A DNA stretch of 64,000 nucleotides from Helopsaltes ochotensis (taxonomy: Eukaryota; Chordata; Aves; Passeriformes; Locustellidae): assembly GCA_013400155.1 (NCBI GenBank), contig VXBM01000128.1, forward strand, positions 1,038,321-1,102,320, written 5' to 3'. The notes under the pieces are model-generated. The model was not told where the DNA came from. It saw only the letters and a list, made by a program, of their open reading frames with translations, and ran no database searches. A program made the translations under genes and the position numbers. Position 1 is the first letter of the stretch. Each line of letters begins with the position of its first letter. Shown in pieces: positions 13,001 through 22,476 of this stretch.

Positions 13001-13310
13001 TCTCTGAGAAGAGTAGTCGATGCTGGCCTCCCGCTAAACCTGGGGAGCAATATTAGAGAATAGATGTGTAATCTCACATTATAGGAGTGTTTAGATATTT
13101 TTAAAACATCTTTGAGCGGTAGGAGCTAGGTAAAGCGTTAGTAACTATTTACATAGGCTAAGTGAAAATTAAAGTGGTATTTAGGGCACTAGCTCTAATA
13201 TGGAGTCTCCCTGAGCTTTTTCCATGCTTATTCCATTCCCAGTGCATAATAATGAAGCAGGCAGAAATATTGCAAAGGAGGTGATAAAAGAAACACCAGC
13301 TTTCTTTTAG

Positions 13311-13368
13311 GAAGGGGGGGAAAAAAAAAAAAAGAAAAGATAAATAGATTTATTTTTTTCCCCCCTTC
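13311..13368. other. Inverted repeat (foldback) beside the CELF2 donor
   Basis: The left arm GAAGGGGGGGAAAAAAA (13311-13327) pairs with the right arm TTTTTTTCCCCCCTTC (13353-13368), one G apart in length. A second, inner inverted repeat ATAAAT-AG-ATTTAT sits at 13340-13353. The element is in the intron 183 bases downstream of the donor. Confidence 0.8.
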
Positions 13369-13550
13369 TTGCCCTCTCCATACATTTGTCATTATGCATG
13401 AAATGTATGACCCGAACTAGTGGAAAATGCTACTTGCACCCAGCAATGCCTGTCTTTTCCTTTAAATAGGGAAACTACTTAATACACAGCACGGTTATAG
13501 TTGCAGCGGGCCCAGGCAACTCGAAAGCACGCGTTAAAACAAAGGAGACA

Positions 13551-13556
13551 ACATAC
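13551..13556 (-). promoter_or_regulatory. CELF2: Splice donor of CELF2 N-terminal exon
   Basis: The sense-strand junction is TTAAG|GTATGT. It is a good U1 donor consensus and interrupts a Ser codon after AG (phase 2). The known protein continues with Ser-Asn-Gly in the next exon, which fits the split codon. Confidence 0.85.
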
Positions 13557-13663
13557 CTTAAAAGCAGCTCCTCATTTCTCATAGTAACAGCGGATTTGGG
13601 ACAGCGCATGCTTTCTGCACCGATATTCTCAACAAAAGCCAGTTCAGAAGTGCGCTCAAACAT
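13557..13663 (-). CDS. CELF2: CELF2 alternative N-terminal coding exon (first coding exon, partial gene)
   Basis: CELF2 (CUGBP2/ETR-3) is a nuclear and cytoplasmic RNA-binding protein with three RRMs. It controls alternative splicing, mRNA stability and translation through U/G-rich sites. Read on the minus strand, this exon gives 35 codons plus two bases: it starts MFERTSELAFVENI, passes through a second Met at residue 19 (MRCPKSAV) and ends NEELLL plus AG, the first two bases of a split Ser codon. A GTATGT donor follows directly at 13556-13551. I recognise this N-terminus from the known CELF2 isoforms; that match is from memory, not a search. The start at 13663 is supported by an in-frame TGA at 13684-13682 seven codons upstream. 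Upstream sequence on the sense strand is purine-rich and offers no splice acceptor, so this looks like a first exon. Residues 15-16 are Gly-Ala; I recall Cys-Val in mammals. All RRM exons lie outside the window to the left. Confidence 0.9.
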
Positions 13664-14330
13664 CAATGCCACAGTAGCTACTCACTAATGGCTACTCTTT
13701 CTCTCTTTCTCTCTCTAGTCAGACGCTGAGTGGTGGAGCAAAGGGGCCCCTGCAGATTCACTAAGCAGAAATAATCCTCTCTGACAAGTTATGTTGTCTG
13801 GGCATATTTTACATTAATGCACTGTGCTGCCTATAGGGGTCTTGTTTGCGTTCACTCTAGCCTAGCTGGTGTTAGCTCTCTTAATTACCAGCCAAAAAAA
13901 AAAAGAAAAAAAATTAGCAACATTCCCCCACCCCGCCATTAAAACAAAAATAATAATGTGTATATATATGTACACATACATATCTCTGTGTATAAAACTG
14001 AAAGAAAAGCGGGGGGAATCTACGGGCAAATGAGGAAAAGCTTTCCCCCTCTGGAAGGATGCATGCTTGGTATGGATCTTTTGTTTGCCCTGTGAACTCA
14101 GTGAATACAGTGGCAAAGAGGTGCTGTGGCCCGTGAGGCTTGTGCACTTTAAGGGAATTGGGTTAGAGGCTCTTTCTGGGGCTCTGGAGTCGCAGCTGGA
14201 GCTTCTGCTCTCTCTCTCCTTCCCTTCCCTGTTCAAGGCTGAGTGGCTTTATGGGACCTGCCAGCTCACATCAGAGGGACTGGGGAGTATTAATGCAGGC
14301 ACCTAGGGATCTTTCTCAAGTTTTCATTCT
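13664..14330 (-). promoter_or_regulatory. CELF2: Putative CELF2 5' UTR and alternative promoter
   Basis: This is the sequence upstream of the CELF2 start on the sense (minus) strand. It carries a GA-rich leader (CT-rich on plus at 13695-13716) and a second GA-rich block (plus CT-rich near 14206-14229). A weak TATA-like CATAAAG lies at about 14253-14247 on the minus strand. If that box is used, transcription would start in the GA-rich block about 30 bases downstream. A TATATATA-like stretch at 13960-13990 is an alternative. No CpG island is seen here, so a tissue-restricted promoter is more likely than a housekeeping one. The transcription start is inferred, not seen. Confidence 0.4.
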
Positions 14331-14337
14331 TTCTTGG

Positions 14338-14401
14338 CAATTTTAACCCCCAAGAAACACAAGTCCAAAACCCGTCCAATTTTAACCCCTCTGAAACACA
14401 A
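14338..14401. repeat. Two-copy 25-bp direct repeat
   Basis: Copy 1 (14338-14362) and copy 2 (14377-14401) share CAATTTTAACCCC at the left and GAAACACAA at the right, 22 of 25 bases identical, with a 39-bp period. They lie just upstream of the putative CELF2 promoter. Confidence 0.75.
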
Positions 14402-14423
14402 CTCGGTTACCAAGTAACTGAGT

Positions 14424-17400
14424 TTGCTTTAACCCAGACCTTTACGCTTGGCTTTGGCACAGTTCTCGCAGACGGGGAAGGATGTTGCATTATTCAATGA
14501 TTTCCTCACTTCCTATGTATGAAAGGAACTATAGTGTGACACAGATTTCAGGGAAACAACCTCTTTGGCCCTATTTGGGAGATCCGCCAATGTGATTTGT
14601 AGGAGCAGGTTGTGGTCTTCCCAGTTGCCTTTCTTTGAGAGGTTTCTTTTCACGTCTCAGTTTCAGCTTCTGCTGGGTAAATCTTTAAACTGTGCAGCTA
14701 TTTTTGAGTCAGGAGGATGGTTGTCTAATTTTTTTTTTTCTTATATTATTTTAATTTATTTTTTTTAAGTACATTAGATACTTGAGCAGGTGCTTATTTA
14801 GTAGACTGAAAAAGTCAACAAGTCCTTGATGCTCTTTTCAGTCAAAAGCTTTTCTGCACCACTGTGGCAGTAAAATGCATGTTAAAAATGAGTGTAATTT
14901 CCTCTCAGGTCATGTTAACTTAAGGAGGAGCAAAACTCAATAAACACAAATTGTCCAAAATTGACAACTTGACAAAAAGTCCAGTCAGGCTAAAAATTGA
15001 TCTACACTTCAAAATTTGAATTCAGGCTTCATGGACGTTTGGCTATGTCTGTGGCTGGTCTGAAGCTCTTTTCCTACATTATATATTCCTGCTTTAAAAT
15101 ATACTGCCACGATATCCTGATGCAGTGCTACTGCTGCTAATTCCTTAGCAGAATTTGGTATTAAGGGGCTTGATCTTTAAATGTGAGTCTGGGAATCTTC
15201 ATTCATTCAGGCAAAAGAAAGACCAATTACCAGGATAAATACACTGGTATCAAGATCTTGCTTTTCTGATGGCAGCTGTAAACTTCTATTAAGGTCATAA
15301 ATTGTTTGCAACAGAAACAATCCTTTTGTTCTACACTTCTTATTGAGCACTGTGGAGCCTTGGGATTAGTTTCAGTCACTCTGATATAATATTTGTCAAA
15401 TGACTAAAAGACAAATTAAAAAATACAACCCTGGAAATAATCTACTTTTAATGGTGTAGGGAGAAAGAGGGCAGCTTAGGAAACATGGGTATCGTGAAGG
15501 ACTGCAAGTTAAGGGAAGACAAGTTTCAATTTGCTTCCCTTTTCATCTGCAGAACATGACTGGGATTCTAGTTGGTCTTGCAATAAAAAATAGTAAATCA
15601 TTTTAATGATTAGCAAGTCAAACCAATTCCATGTTAAAATGTCATGCTCCAAGGTCAACTGAGACAACATGGCTTGTACTTCATGCTAAAAATATCTGAA
15701 CAGACATGGAAGGCGTCCAGGAAAATACTCAACCACCATGACAAATCCCATACCTCCTGCCCCAAATACTAAATCCATTACTACCATTTCAGGCATGGCC
15801 ACCAGCACTCCAGATTTCAGCTCCTCTACTGTTCACCTCCAAATGACTTGTGCCCAGCACAATTCACCCTGGTGCCTGGGCTGCTCCAGAGCAGTCTCGG
15901 GCTGGTGAGGCTGATGTACGAGCAGCAGCAAACACCAGGGTATGCTGCAGAGTACACAGCTGAATGGGAAGTGTCAAACAGTACGATGAACTGCTACAGT
16001 TTTCAAAAAATATGGCAAGGATCAGCATCTTAAGACATTACCAGCTGAGGGAACAAAGCTTTCTTTTCAGGCTGGAGCAGAATGGCTCACACAGAGCCTT
16101 TGGTGGGGAATCAATGGGCTTCTGTTGGGCGGCTCCACGCAGTTGCAAGTTCTTGATCATTTCTGCACTTAGAAAGAAGGAGAAGCAGCAGCAACAGGAG
16201 ATAAAGTGAAGTATTATGGAAGGACACATCTTCAGCCAAAGGAATAAATAAAAAATTTTTTAAAAAAATCTACAAAGCAGTAACACAGGCAGACAAAAAG
16301 AACCTACGCTTTCTATCACACGTAATGAAACGTCTGACAGAGCAACATCTGTAGAGGTCTCACAGCTGCTGAGGATGAGAGGGAATATGAGTATTATTTT
16401 TCAATTCTAAGATGTACTGAGCAGGAGTGCCTTTAAAATAATATGGCTGAAAGGAAGATTAAACCAGATGCACAGGGCTATCTGGCTTCTTTCAGGATGA
16501 AAGTCCAGCTGTGGGTTTAAATTCAACATTTAATATGAAAATTGATTATAGATTCATAACTGATATGCATATATTGCAGAATGCTCTGCACAAATTTCAT
16601 ACAGTGGAAATTTAATAATTTAATTGCTCTGTATTTAATGGAAACCCAAGCCTTCCATGTATGGCCTGTGAGTTTGCTAAACTAATTATGTAATGCTGCA
16701 AATCCTTGAAAGGCAACAGAATAATAGCCATTTACACAGGCAAAATGATCAAAACTTCAGAGGCAAACCAGTAACAACAACTAATTTATACCAATTAAAA
16801 GTGTTCCTTCTGCTCTCTACTTCTAGTTCAAATTATTCTTGAGCATTCCATTTGTTTACAGTATTTTAAAAGTATTCAGAAGCCCAAAATATTCTGGCGT
16901 TTTGCTACACTAGAAAGTGTTTCTACCAGCCAAGAGATGGACTAGATTTCATAGCAAAGAAATGGTGGACAAATGTCCAGGACAATGGACCAAAAATCAT
17001 CAGTGCAATCATGAGAGGTTTAGAAAGCCTTGATTCATGTCCCCATTTTACCAAGTGTCCCCGTGTCAAATCTCATGCAAACCAATTAACCTCTTGCTCA
17101 CATCTCCATCTTTAAAATGAAAAAATCCAATAAACTCCAGAGCAATGTGACCATAATACAGAACACTCCAAGATGTATAAATCAGTGCATTATTGTGGCT
17201 TGCACAAACATTTGAAATACGTCTTCTCCTCACAAGAGACACTTGCAGTCTAAGTCAGTTATCTGCTGTTCTGTGCAGTCATTTAGGCTCAAATCACATT
17301 TGTTTTGTATAGGTGTGAAAAGCTACACTTTAATCTGATAGCAATTTACTGTTTTAGGTGGTTAAATCCCACCTTTGAAGCTGAGCAATTAGTCTAAGCT

Positions 17401-17773
17401 AGTCGTCTAGGATTTCTCTATTGTCACTGTGGGGAGATTAGTTATACTAAAGAGTATTACCACATCTCTCCGTTGGCTACAAAGGGATTAGATCCCTAAA
17501 TTTTAAATGCATATATTAGGCAAGAGGAATCCCACCTCAGTGCCTAAAGCAAAGGTGAGAATTCCCATGTCCCTGTTTCAGCATCACCGGCGTGTGTCCA
17601 TCCCTGTGTCCCACAGCACTGCCACAGCCCTGGGCACCCCATGGCTGCTGTGCAAGTGCAGCTCAGACACCTTCAGCCTGCCTGGCACTCCCAGGTAGCT
17701 GTAACCTGCCTGCAGGATGTCTGCAGCAATCAAGTTGCACCTGGGCTAGACTGCCAGCTCTGAAACAGACTGG
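14424..17773. other. Non-coding stretch upstream of the CELF2 exon
   Basis: No gene or mobile element is recognised. T-runs occur near 14730-14766 and an A/T-rich block near 16245-16268. It is either upstream flank or the intron of a longer CELF2 isoform. Frames of 60-80 codons here show no domain. Confidence 0.5.
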
Positions 17774-18084
17774 TCCAGAGTGGAGGAATGAAGATACTCA
17801 GAGGGCTGGAGCACCTCTCCTGTGAAGACAGGCTGGGAGATCTGGAGTTATTTCCTCATGGAGAAGAGAAGGCTCCAGGAAGATCTTACAGCACCTTCCA
17901 GTGGCTGTGCAGGCCCACAAGAAATCTGGAGAGGGACTTTGAGCAAGGGCATGTTGTGATGAGACAAGAGGGAATGGCTTTACACTGAAAGAGGTCGGGT
18001 TTAGATTAGCTATTAGAACGATATTTTTTACTATGAGGGTGGTGAGGCACTGGAACAGGTTTCCCAGAAAAGTTGTGGCTTCCC
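17774..18084 (+). mobile_element. CR1 LINE fragment, left part, interrupted by a solo LTR
   Basis: It starts in the last part of the CR1 ORF2. The plus-strand frame at 17788 reads RGLEHLSCEDRL, the CR1 C-terminal signature, with frameshifts further on. It then runs into the 3' UTR (GGTTTAGATTAGCTATTAG, then GTGGTGAGGCACTGGAACAG). The element is broken at 18085 by a retroviral LTR and resumes at 18439. Confidence 0.9.
18079..18084. repeat. Target-site duplication CTTCCC, left copy
   Basis: CTTCCC occurs directly before the TG of the LTR and again at 18433-18438 directly after its CA. Removing the LTR and one copy restores a normal CR1 sequence. Confidence 0.9.
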
Positions 18085-18432
18085 TGTGGACTGTTCGGCA
18101 CAGCAAGAACTACACAGGACACTCGATGAGGAGAAGGATCCAAGAAAAGGGACTTTTAGTTTATTCTTTCTTTCTTAAATAGACCTCAGGTCCATGCCAG
18201 GGATTAGATAAGAAGGTGAACACCTCTCGTCTCCACTGGTCCAGCTGATGGTCAGTCAGTACAATTTGCATCCAAAGGCATGTGATATTTACCAATCCAT
18301 TCCCCAAACAAACCTTATCTTACAGATAACACCAGCGTGAGAACGGCAAAGCACTACCTAAACATTGAGGATTCTGACTCCATTCTAATAACTACAAAAC
18401 ACATCAGAAAGGCTGCAAAAATCAAAGCAACA
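18085..18432 (-). mobile_element. Solo endogenous-retrovirus LTR (348 bp), minus strand
   Basis: The insert has TG...CA ends (plus strand starts TGTGGACTGTTC and ends AAAGCAACA) and 6-bp CTTCCC duplications on both sides. On the minus strand it has a TATTTAAG box (18181-18174) followed by an AATAAA polyadenylation signal (18165-18160), the expected order for an LTR promoter and poly(A) region. No gag, pol or env coding remains, so this is a solo LTR left after recombination between two LTRs. A 6-bp duplication suggests an ERV-K-like (betaretroviral) integrase, but the family is not determined. It lies in the same orientation as CELF2 and could act as an upstream promoter; nothing here proves use. 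Confidence 0.88.
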
Positions 18433-18438
18433 CTTCCC
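18433..18438. repeat. Target-site duplication CTTCCC, right copy
   Basis: Matches 18079-18084 exactly and begins the resumed CR1 sequence. Confidence 0.9.
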
Positions 18439-18580
18439 CATCCCTTGAATTGTTCAAGGCCAGGCTGGATGTGGCTCTGAAGTACCTGGTCTAGTGGAAG
18501 GTGTCCTTGTACATGGCCGAGTAGTGGAACACGATGAACTTTAAGGTCCTTTCCAACCCAAACCATTCTGTGATTCTATG
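18439..18580 (+). mobile_element. CR1 LINE fragment, right part (3' end)
   Basis: It resumes as CATCCCTTGAATTGTTCAAG, continues through CCAGGCTGGATG and GGTCTAGTGGAAGGTGTCC, and ends in CCAACCCAAACCATTCTG then TGATTCTATG. It joins in register to the left part at 17774-18084. Confidence 0.92.
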
Positions 18581-21500
18581 ACCTATAATATGTTACACCT
18601 ATGCAAAGTTTGAAGTAGAAAGGAAATTGGCCTCAGCTTCAGAAGTGGATTCTTTCCAGCATTCTTTCAGATGGCAGACAGTTCATTTAGTTATCTTCTC
18701 CTAAAATCTAGAATAATGAGTAACTCATTGCCTGCAGCTTTTGTGTTATTTGAAATAGTGGAACACAAGCCTAGGTATTATTGTTAGAATCATTTTACTC
18801 TGGATCGCTTAATTGGTGAATGTGGATAGCAAAGAATTGGCTGTAACTCAAAAGCCTGTATCTCATCACACTTTACCTCTGCTCTAATTGAAATTTTTGT
18901 TCATTTTTACCTGGAACAAATCATCACACTTTTGTCTCTGCTTCCTCTGTTGATTTTGGGTTTTGATTATACAGCCTTTAACATAGTTGCAGATGGGAGA
19001 TCAATTGTAGTCCTCAGCTCCAGTGATCAGACGTCTAGGCTATTATTTTTATCAGGAGAGCAGAGACACTGACATTTGCTATTTGCATTATGCACATACA
19101 TACAGGTGGAAACATTTCTTTGCTGTTCCAGGCTATGAAAACACAAGTCACAGAGACTCAGATCCTCACCTTTAAATATTTAAATACAATTTCATGGTGA
19201 AACAATGAAATTTCATATTGATCTGCTTTAGAGCCATTCATACAGACTCTGCCATGCCTTCAAGACAGGTACTACCTCTGTATACCTTGTGTGTATACTC
19301 ACTGTATCTTTGTGCTCAGCAAAAGGAAGATAAGTTTCAAGCTCTTGCAGTAGAGATACAACAAATCACTTTTTTTTTTTTTTTTGGCAAAAAAAAACAG
19401 TCTAAAATTTGCCCCATCTCCTTTTGTCTGTTTTGGCAGATATTTTAGATTATATGCCTAGATTTTCTGTCTGAGTCATAGGGGTGGCAATTACTGTTGG
19501 TCTGCATGATGCAAAAGGTCTTTTCTAATGTTTTTCACTTGGGAGTATCCAAAGAGCATCATGAAAATTAAATAGCACAGACAGAAAACACAGGAGTATA
19601 AAATGTTGCGCAAATGCTGAAGATTAATACTTGGACAGCAGGGGAATAAAAAGTTTTGCACTTGAAGCATATAGCAGGACTCATACCCACTGCTTGTCTG
19701 CAATAGAAAAGGTGTGTGCTGCCTCCCTCGAGCATTCAGCAGGGCTGACTCTGCATCTCAGCATCTGGGAGACAGAAGGAATCAACCTTTCCTATTTACC
19801 TCAAAATGTGCTCCATTGCATCCCCCATCCTTGTCAGGGAAGGGGGCAAAACTCGCAGTTTGTGAAGCTCACTAATTCTAGCAGAGAAATGCACTTCAGT
19901 GTGTTTTTTAAAGACAATACATCACTCAAAACAACTTACAACTGGCCAGGCTGTGGTTGCAGACGTGGCTACTCTACAAAGGAAATAAAGTATTTGGAAA
20001 GATCTACATGTCGTAAGAACATCTGGCCTGCAACTAAAAGGAAGGAGGAGAAAGCTGATCAAAAGAGTGAAGACTAACAGAAGAGGCAACAGAGCACCAG
20101 ATCTGAGAGAAAGAGAGAGAAAAGGCAGAGAGAGAACAAACGCAGCTGGTTAGAGAAGCATTTATTTTCTGCTTTAATTTAAAATCTATTTAAAGCATAA
20201 GCAGAACCTGCTCTGACTAAGCAGGAATATCTCTATTTTGCACTTGTAGTAATGCCAAGATCATGACTTTAATGATGTGGGATATCAAGGACCTTGAGTT
20301 CTTGGGAGCACAATCTAAAGAAAGTGAACTTGCACAATATATACAAAGGTATGAGCTGTTTGTATTAACACATATCAATGAATATTATAATAGTTAATAA
20401 TATCAATGAAAAATGTTAATAGTTACAGATGAGAATTTAATGGCTACTCATTCTCTTAAGCTAAATTTAGAAATAGAACCACATTTAACATTTCTATTGA
20501 ACCTATTTTAAAATGATCTTATGGTGCTCTACACAGAAGGTTCATTTCACACATCCATGAAATGCATCCAACAAGTAGAGATGAAAGTGGATATTTAAAA
20601 ACAAGCTCTCACCATAGAGAATGATGCTGAACAGAAACTCACATGCAAGTAAAAAAGGGAAAGGAATCTAATTTCTGGGATCTGGCATCCAGAGGAGTGA
20701 ATGCATCTACCAAGAGAACATTTGGGAATGAATGGGAAGTGAGACGTGGACCTTACACTATCCAACATGAAATAAAGGCTTATGGGGAAAATTCATCATC
20801 CACCAAGTTTCCTGAAAAGGTAGGTAATATGGCATTATCCTATGTGCAAGGGAAACAAACTGAAACTTGAATAATTCAAATCAGATTAATTGATCTTTGG
20901 TTATAAATACTGGTTGAGAAGGCTTGATTCATTACGTGGTAATAGTCAGATTTTCTATTTAAAAAGGCTCTGAATGGAAGGAAATGTATCACTTCTATAG
21001 AGTTGCCATAAAAATAAAACTAATAGCTACAAAATAATGTTTATTATTTTAAAAATGAATTAGCACAAACACTTGTTTCCTCAGCTGTTATCCTCACTAA
21101 TCAGTTTTTATTTCATTATTGAAAAATAAAATCACCACACTTTTTTATACTTTAAACTCTCCCCCTAACATTTTTTGTTCAAAGGATACTCTTCCTTTCT
21201 TCCTTTTTTGTCTTTAAAAATCTATTAACATTGATTAAAATGAAAGAGCTAGGATATAAATCTTCAGTTAGATTTACAACACATTTTTCTTTGACCTTTC
21301 TCATGTCATCTGACACTTGACAGTTTCGTGCAAGATGTTAAAAATGACTAGTGATTTTTCGTGGTTCTAAGTGCCCAAACTCAGAGAGTTTTGTAGGGCC
21401 TGCAATTCAAAGTTAAGATCTTGGTTTGTGGGAAGGAAGAAATAAATCAGACCGTATGAAAACACCCAGACGATGGATGCATCTCAAAATCTTTGATGAA

Positions 21501-21595
21501 AATTCAGCACAAGCTGAGATTCTAGGGCTAAGGAATTCCTTAAAATGTCAGAGCACAAATTTTTGAAGAAGAAGGTATCTTTATTAAAAAAAAAA
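18581..21595. other. Non-coding stretch
   Basis: No gene recognised. The plus-strand frame at 19631-20077 (148 codons) has no known domain and low-complexity Lys/Glu-rich ends. A 28-bp two-copy tandem duplication lies at 20373-20426, a purine-rich tract near 20101-20137 and a T-run at 19371-19385. Confidence 0.5.
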
Positions 21596-22476
21596 AAGGG
21601 TATCTTTATCAAAGATCTTTATGAGGGGATCGAAAGAGCCCTCAGTCAGTTCACAGACAACGCTGAGTTGTGTGGGAGTGTTGATCTGCTGGAGGGTAGA
21701 AAGGCAGAGCCCGGCTAGATGGGTGAGCCCAGGCCAACTGTATGAGATTTGACATGGCAAAGTGCAGGGTTCCGTCCTTGGGTCACAAGAAGATACCCCA
21801 CTTGGGGAAGAGTGGCTGGAAAGCTGCCCAGTGGAAAAGGACCTGGGTTTGCTGGTCAACAGCGGCTGAACATCAGCTGGAATGTGCCCAGGTGGCTAAA
21901 AAGGCCAGTCAGCAATAGTGGCCAGCAGGACCAGGGAAATGATTGTCCCCTTGCGCTCCGCACTGGTGAGGCCACACCCTGAATCCTGGCGTCAGTTTTG
22001 GGCCCCTCACTACAATAAAGGCATTGAGGGGCTGGAGCATGTCCAGAGAAGGGAACGGAGGTGGGGAGAGGCCTGGAGCACACGTCCTGTGAGGAGCAGC
22101 TGAGGGAGCTGGTGGTATTTACTGTAGAGAAAGAGAGGTTCAGGGGTGACTTTCTCTCTCCACAGCTTCCTGACAGGAGGGTGTAGCCAGATGGGGTTGG
22201 GCTCTTTCCCCAAGTAACAAGGAACAGGACAGAGAAAACAGCCTCAGGTTGTAGCAGGGGAGGTTTAGATTGGATATTAGGAAAGACTTCTTCACAGAGA
22301 GGGTTATCACGCACTGGATCAAGCTCTCCAGGGAAGTGGTAGTCACCTTCCCTGGTGGGATTTAAAAGACGTAGAGATGTGGGATTTGGGGACATGGTTT
22401 TGTGGTGGGCTTTGCAGTGCTGGGTTAGTGCTTTGATTCCATGATCTTTTCCAACCTATATAATTCTATGATTCTA
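21596..22476 (+). mobile_element. CR1 LINE 3' fragment with RT C-terminal remnant, plus strand
   Basis: It begins within the reverse transcriptase. The plus frame near 21650 reads FTDNAELCGSVDLLEGRK, where an intact CR1 has FADD at the catalytic box, so it is decayed there. The frame at 21918-22103 reads ASRTREMIVPLRSALVRPHP and QFWAPHYNKG, typical of the CR1 C-terminus. Several frameshifts make it dead. The 3' UTR follows, ending in CCAACCTATATAATTCTATG at about 22476. The 179-codon minus-strand frame over it is antisense noise. Confidence 0.9.

Larger units (their letters stand above)
10421..13310. other. Intronic non-coding stretch close to the CELF2 first exon
   Basis: AT-rich and free of recognisable mobile elements. 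It includes an (AATC)n microsatellite at 10509-10531, an A/C-rich tract at 12777-12809 (U/G-rich in the CELF2 transcript) and a GT-rich tract at 12961-13000. No exon signal is seen. The lack of repeats next to an alternative promoter would fit conserved regulatory DNA, but this is not shown by the sequence alone. Confidence 0.45.
1..13556 (-). other. CELF2: CELF2 first intron (5' part, continues off the left edge)
   Basis: Everything to the left of the donor at 13556 should be intron of the isoform that uses the exon at 13557-13663, because the gene runs on the minus strand. No RRM-coding exon or other recognisable CELF2 exon is present. Inside are one CR1 LINE, a 76-base A-run, several simple repeats and a CpG-rich edge at 1-110. 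The extent is an inference from the exon call. Confidence 0.7.

Noticed and set aside
13475..13672. Minus-strand frame extended at both ends of the CELF2 exon (three more codons upstream, a 27-codon tail)
   Set aside because: The upstream extension starts at GTG, not ATG, and the tail runs past a good GTATGT donor into the intron. The real coding part is 13557-13663.
13955..13997. TATATATA and TATAAAA-like boxes near the CELF2 exon
   Set aside because: They sit in a simple TA/CA-rich stretch, and the TATAAAA reads on the plus strand, opposite to CELF2, so they are not called as the promoter.
21856..22395. 179-codon minus-strand frame
   Set aside because: Antisense to the CR1 fragment at 21596-22476, whose plus strand encodes the RT C-terminal remnant.
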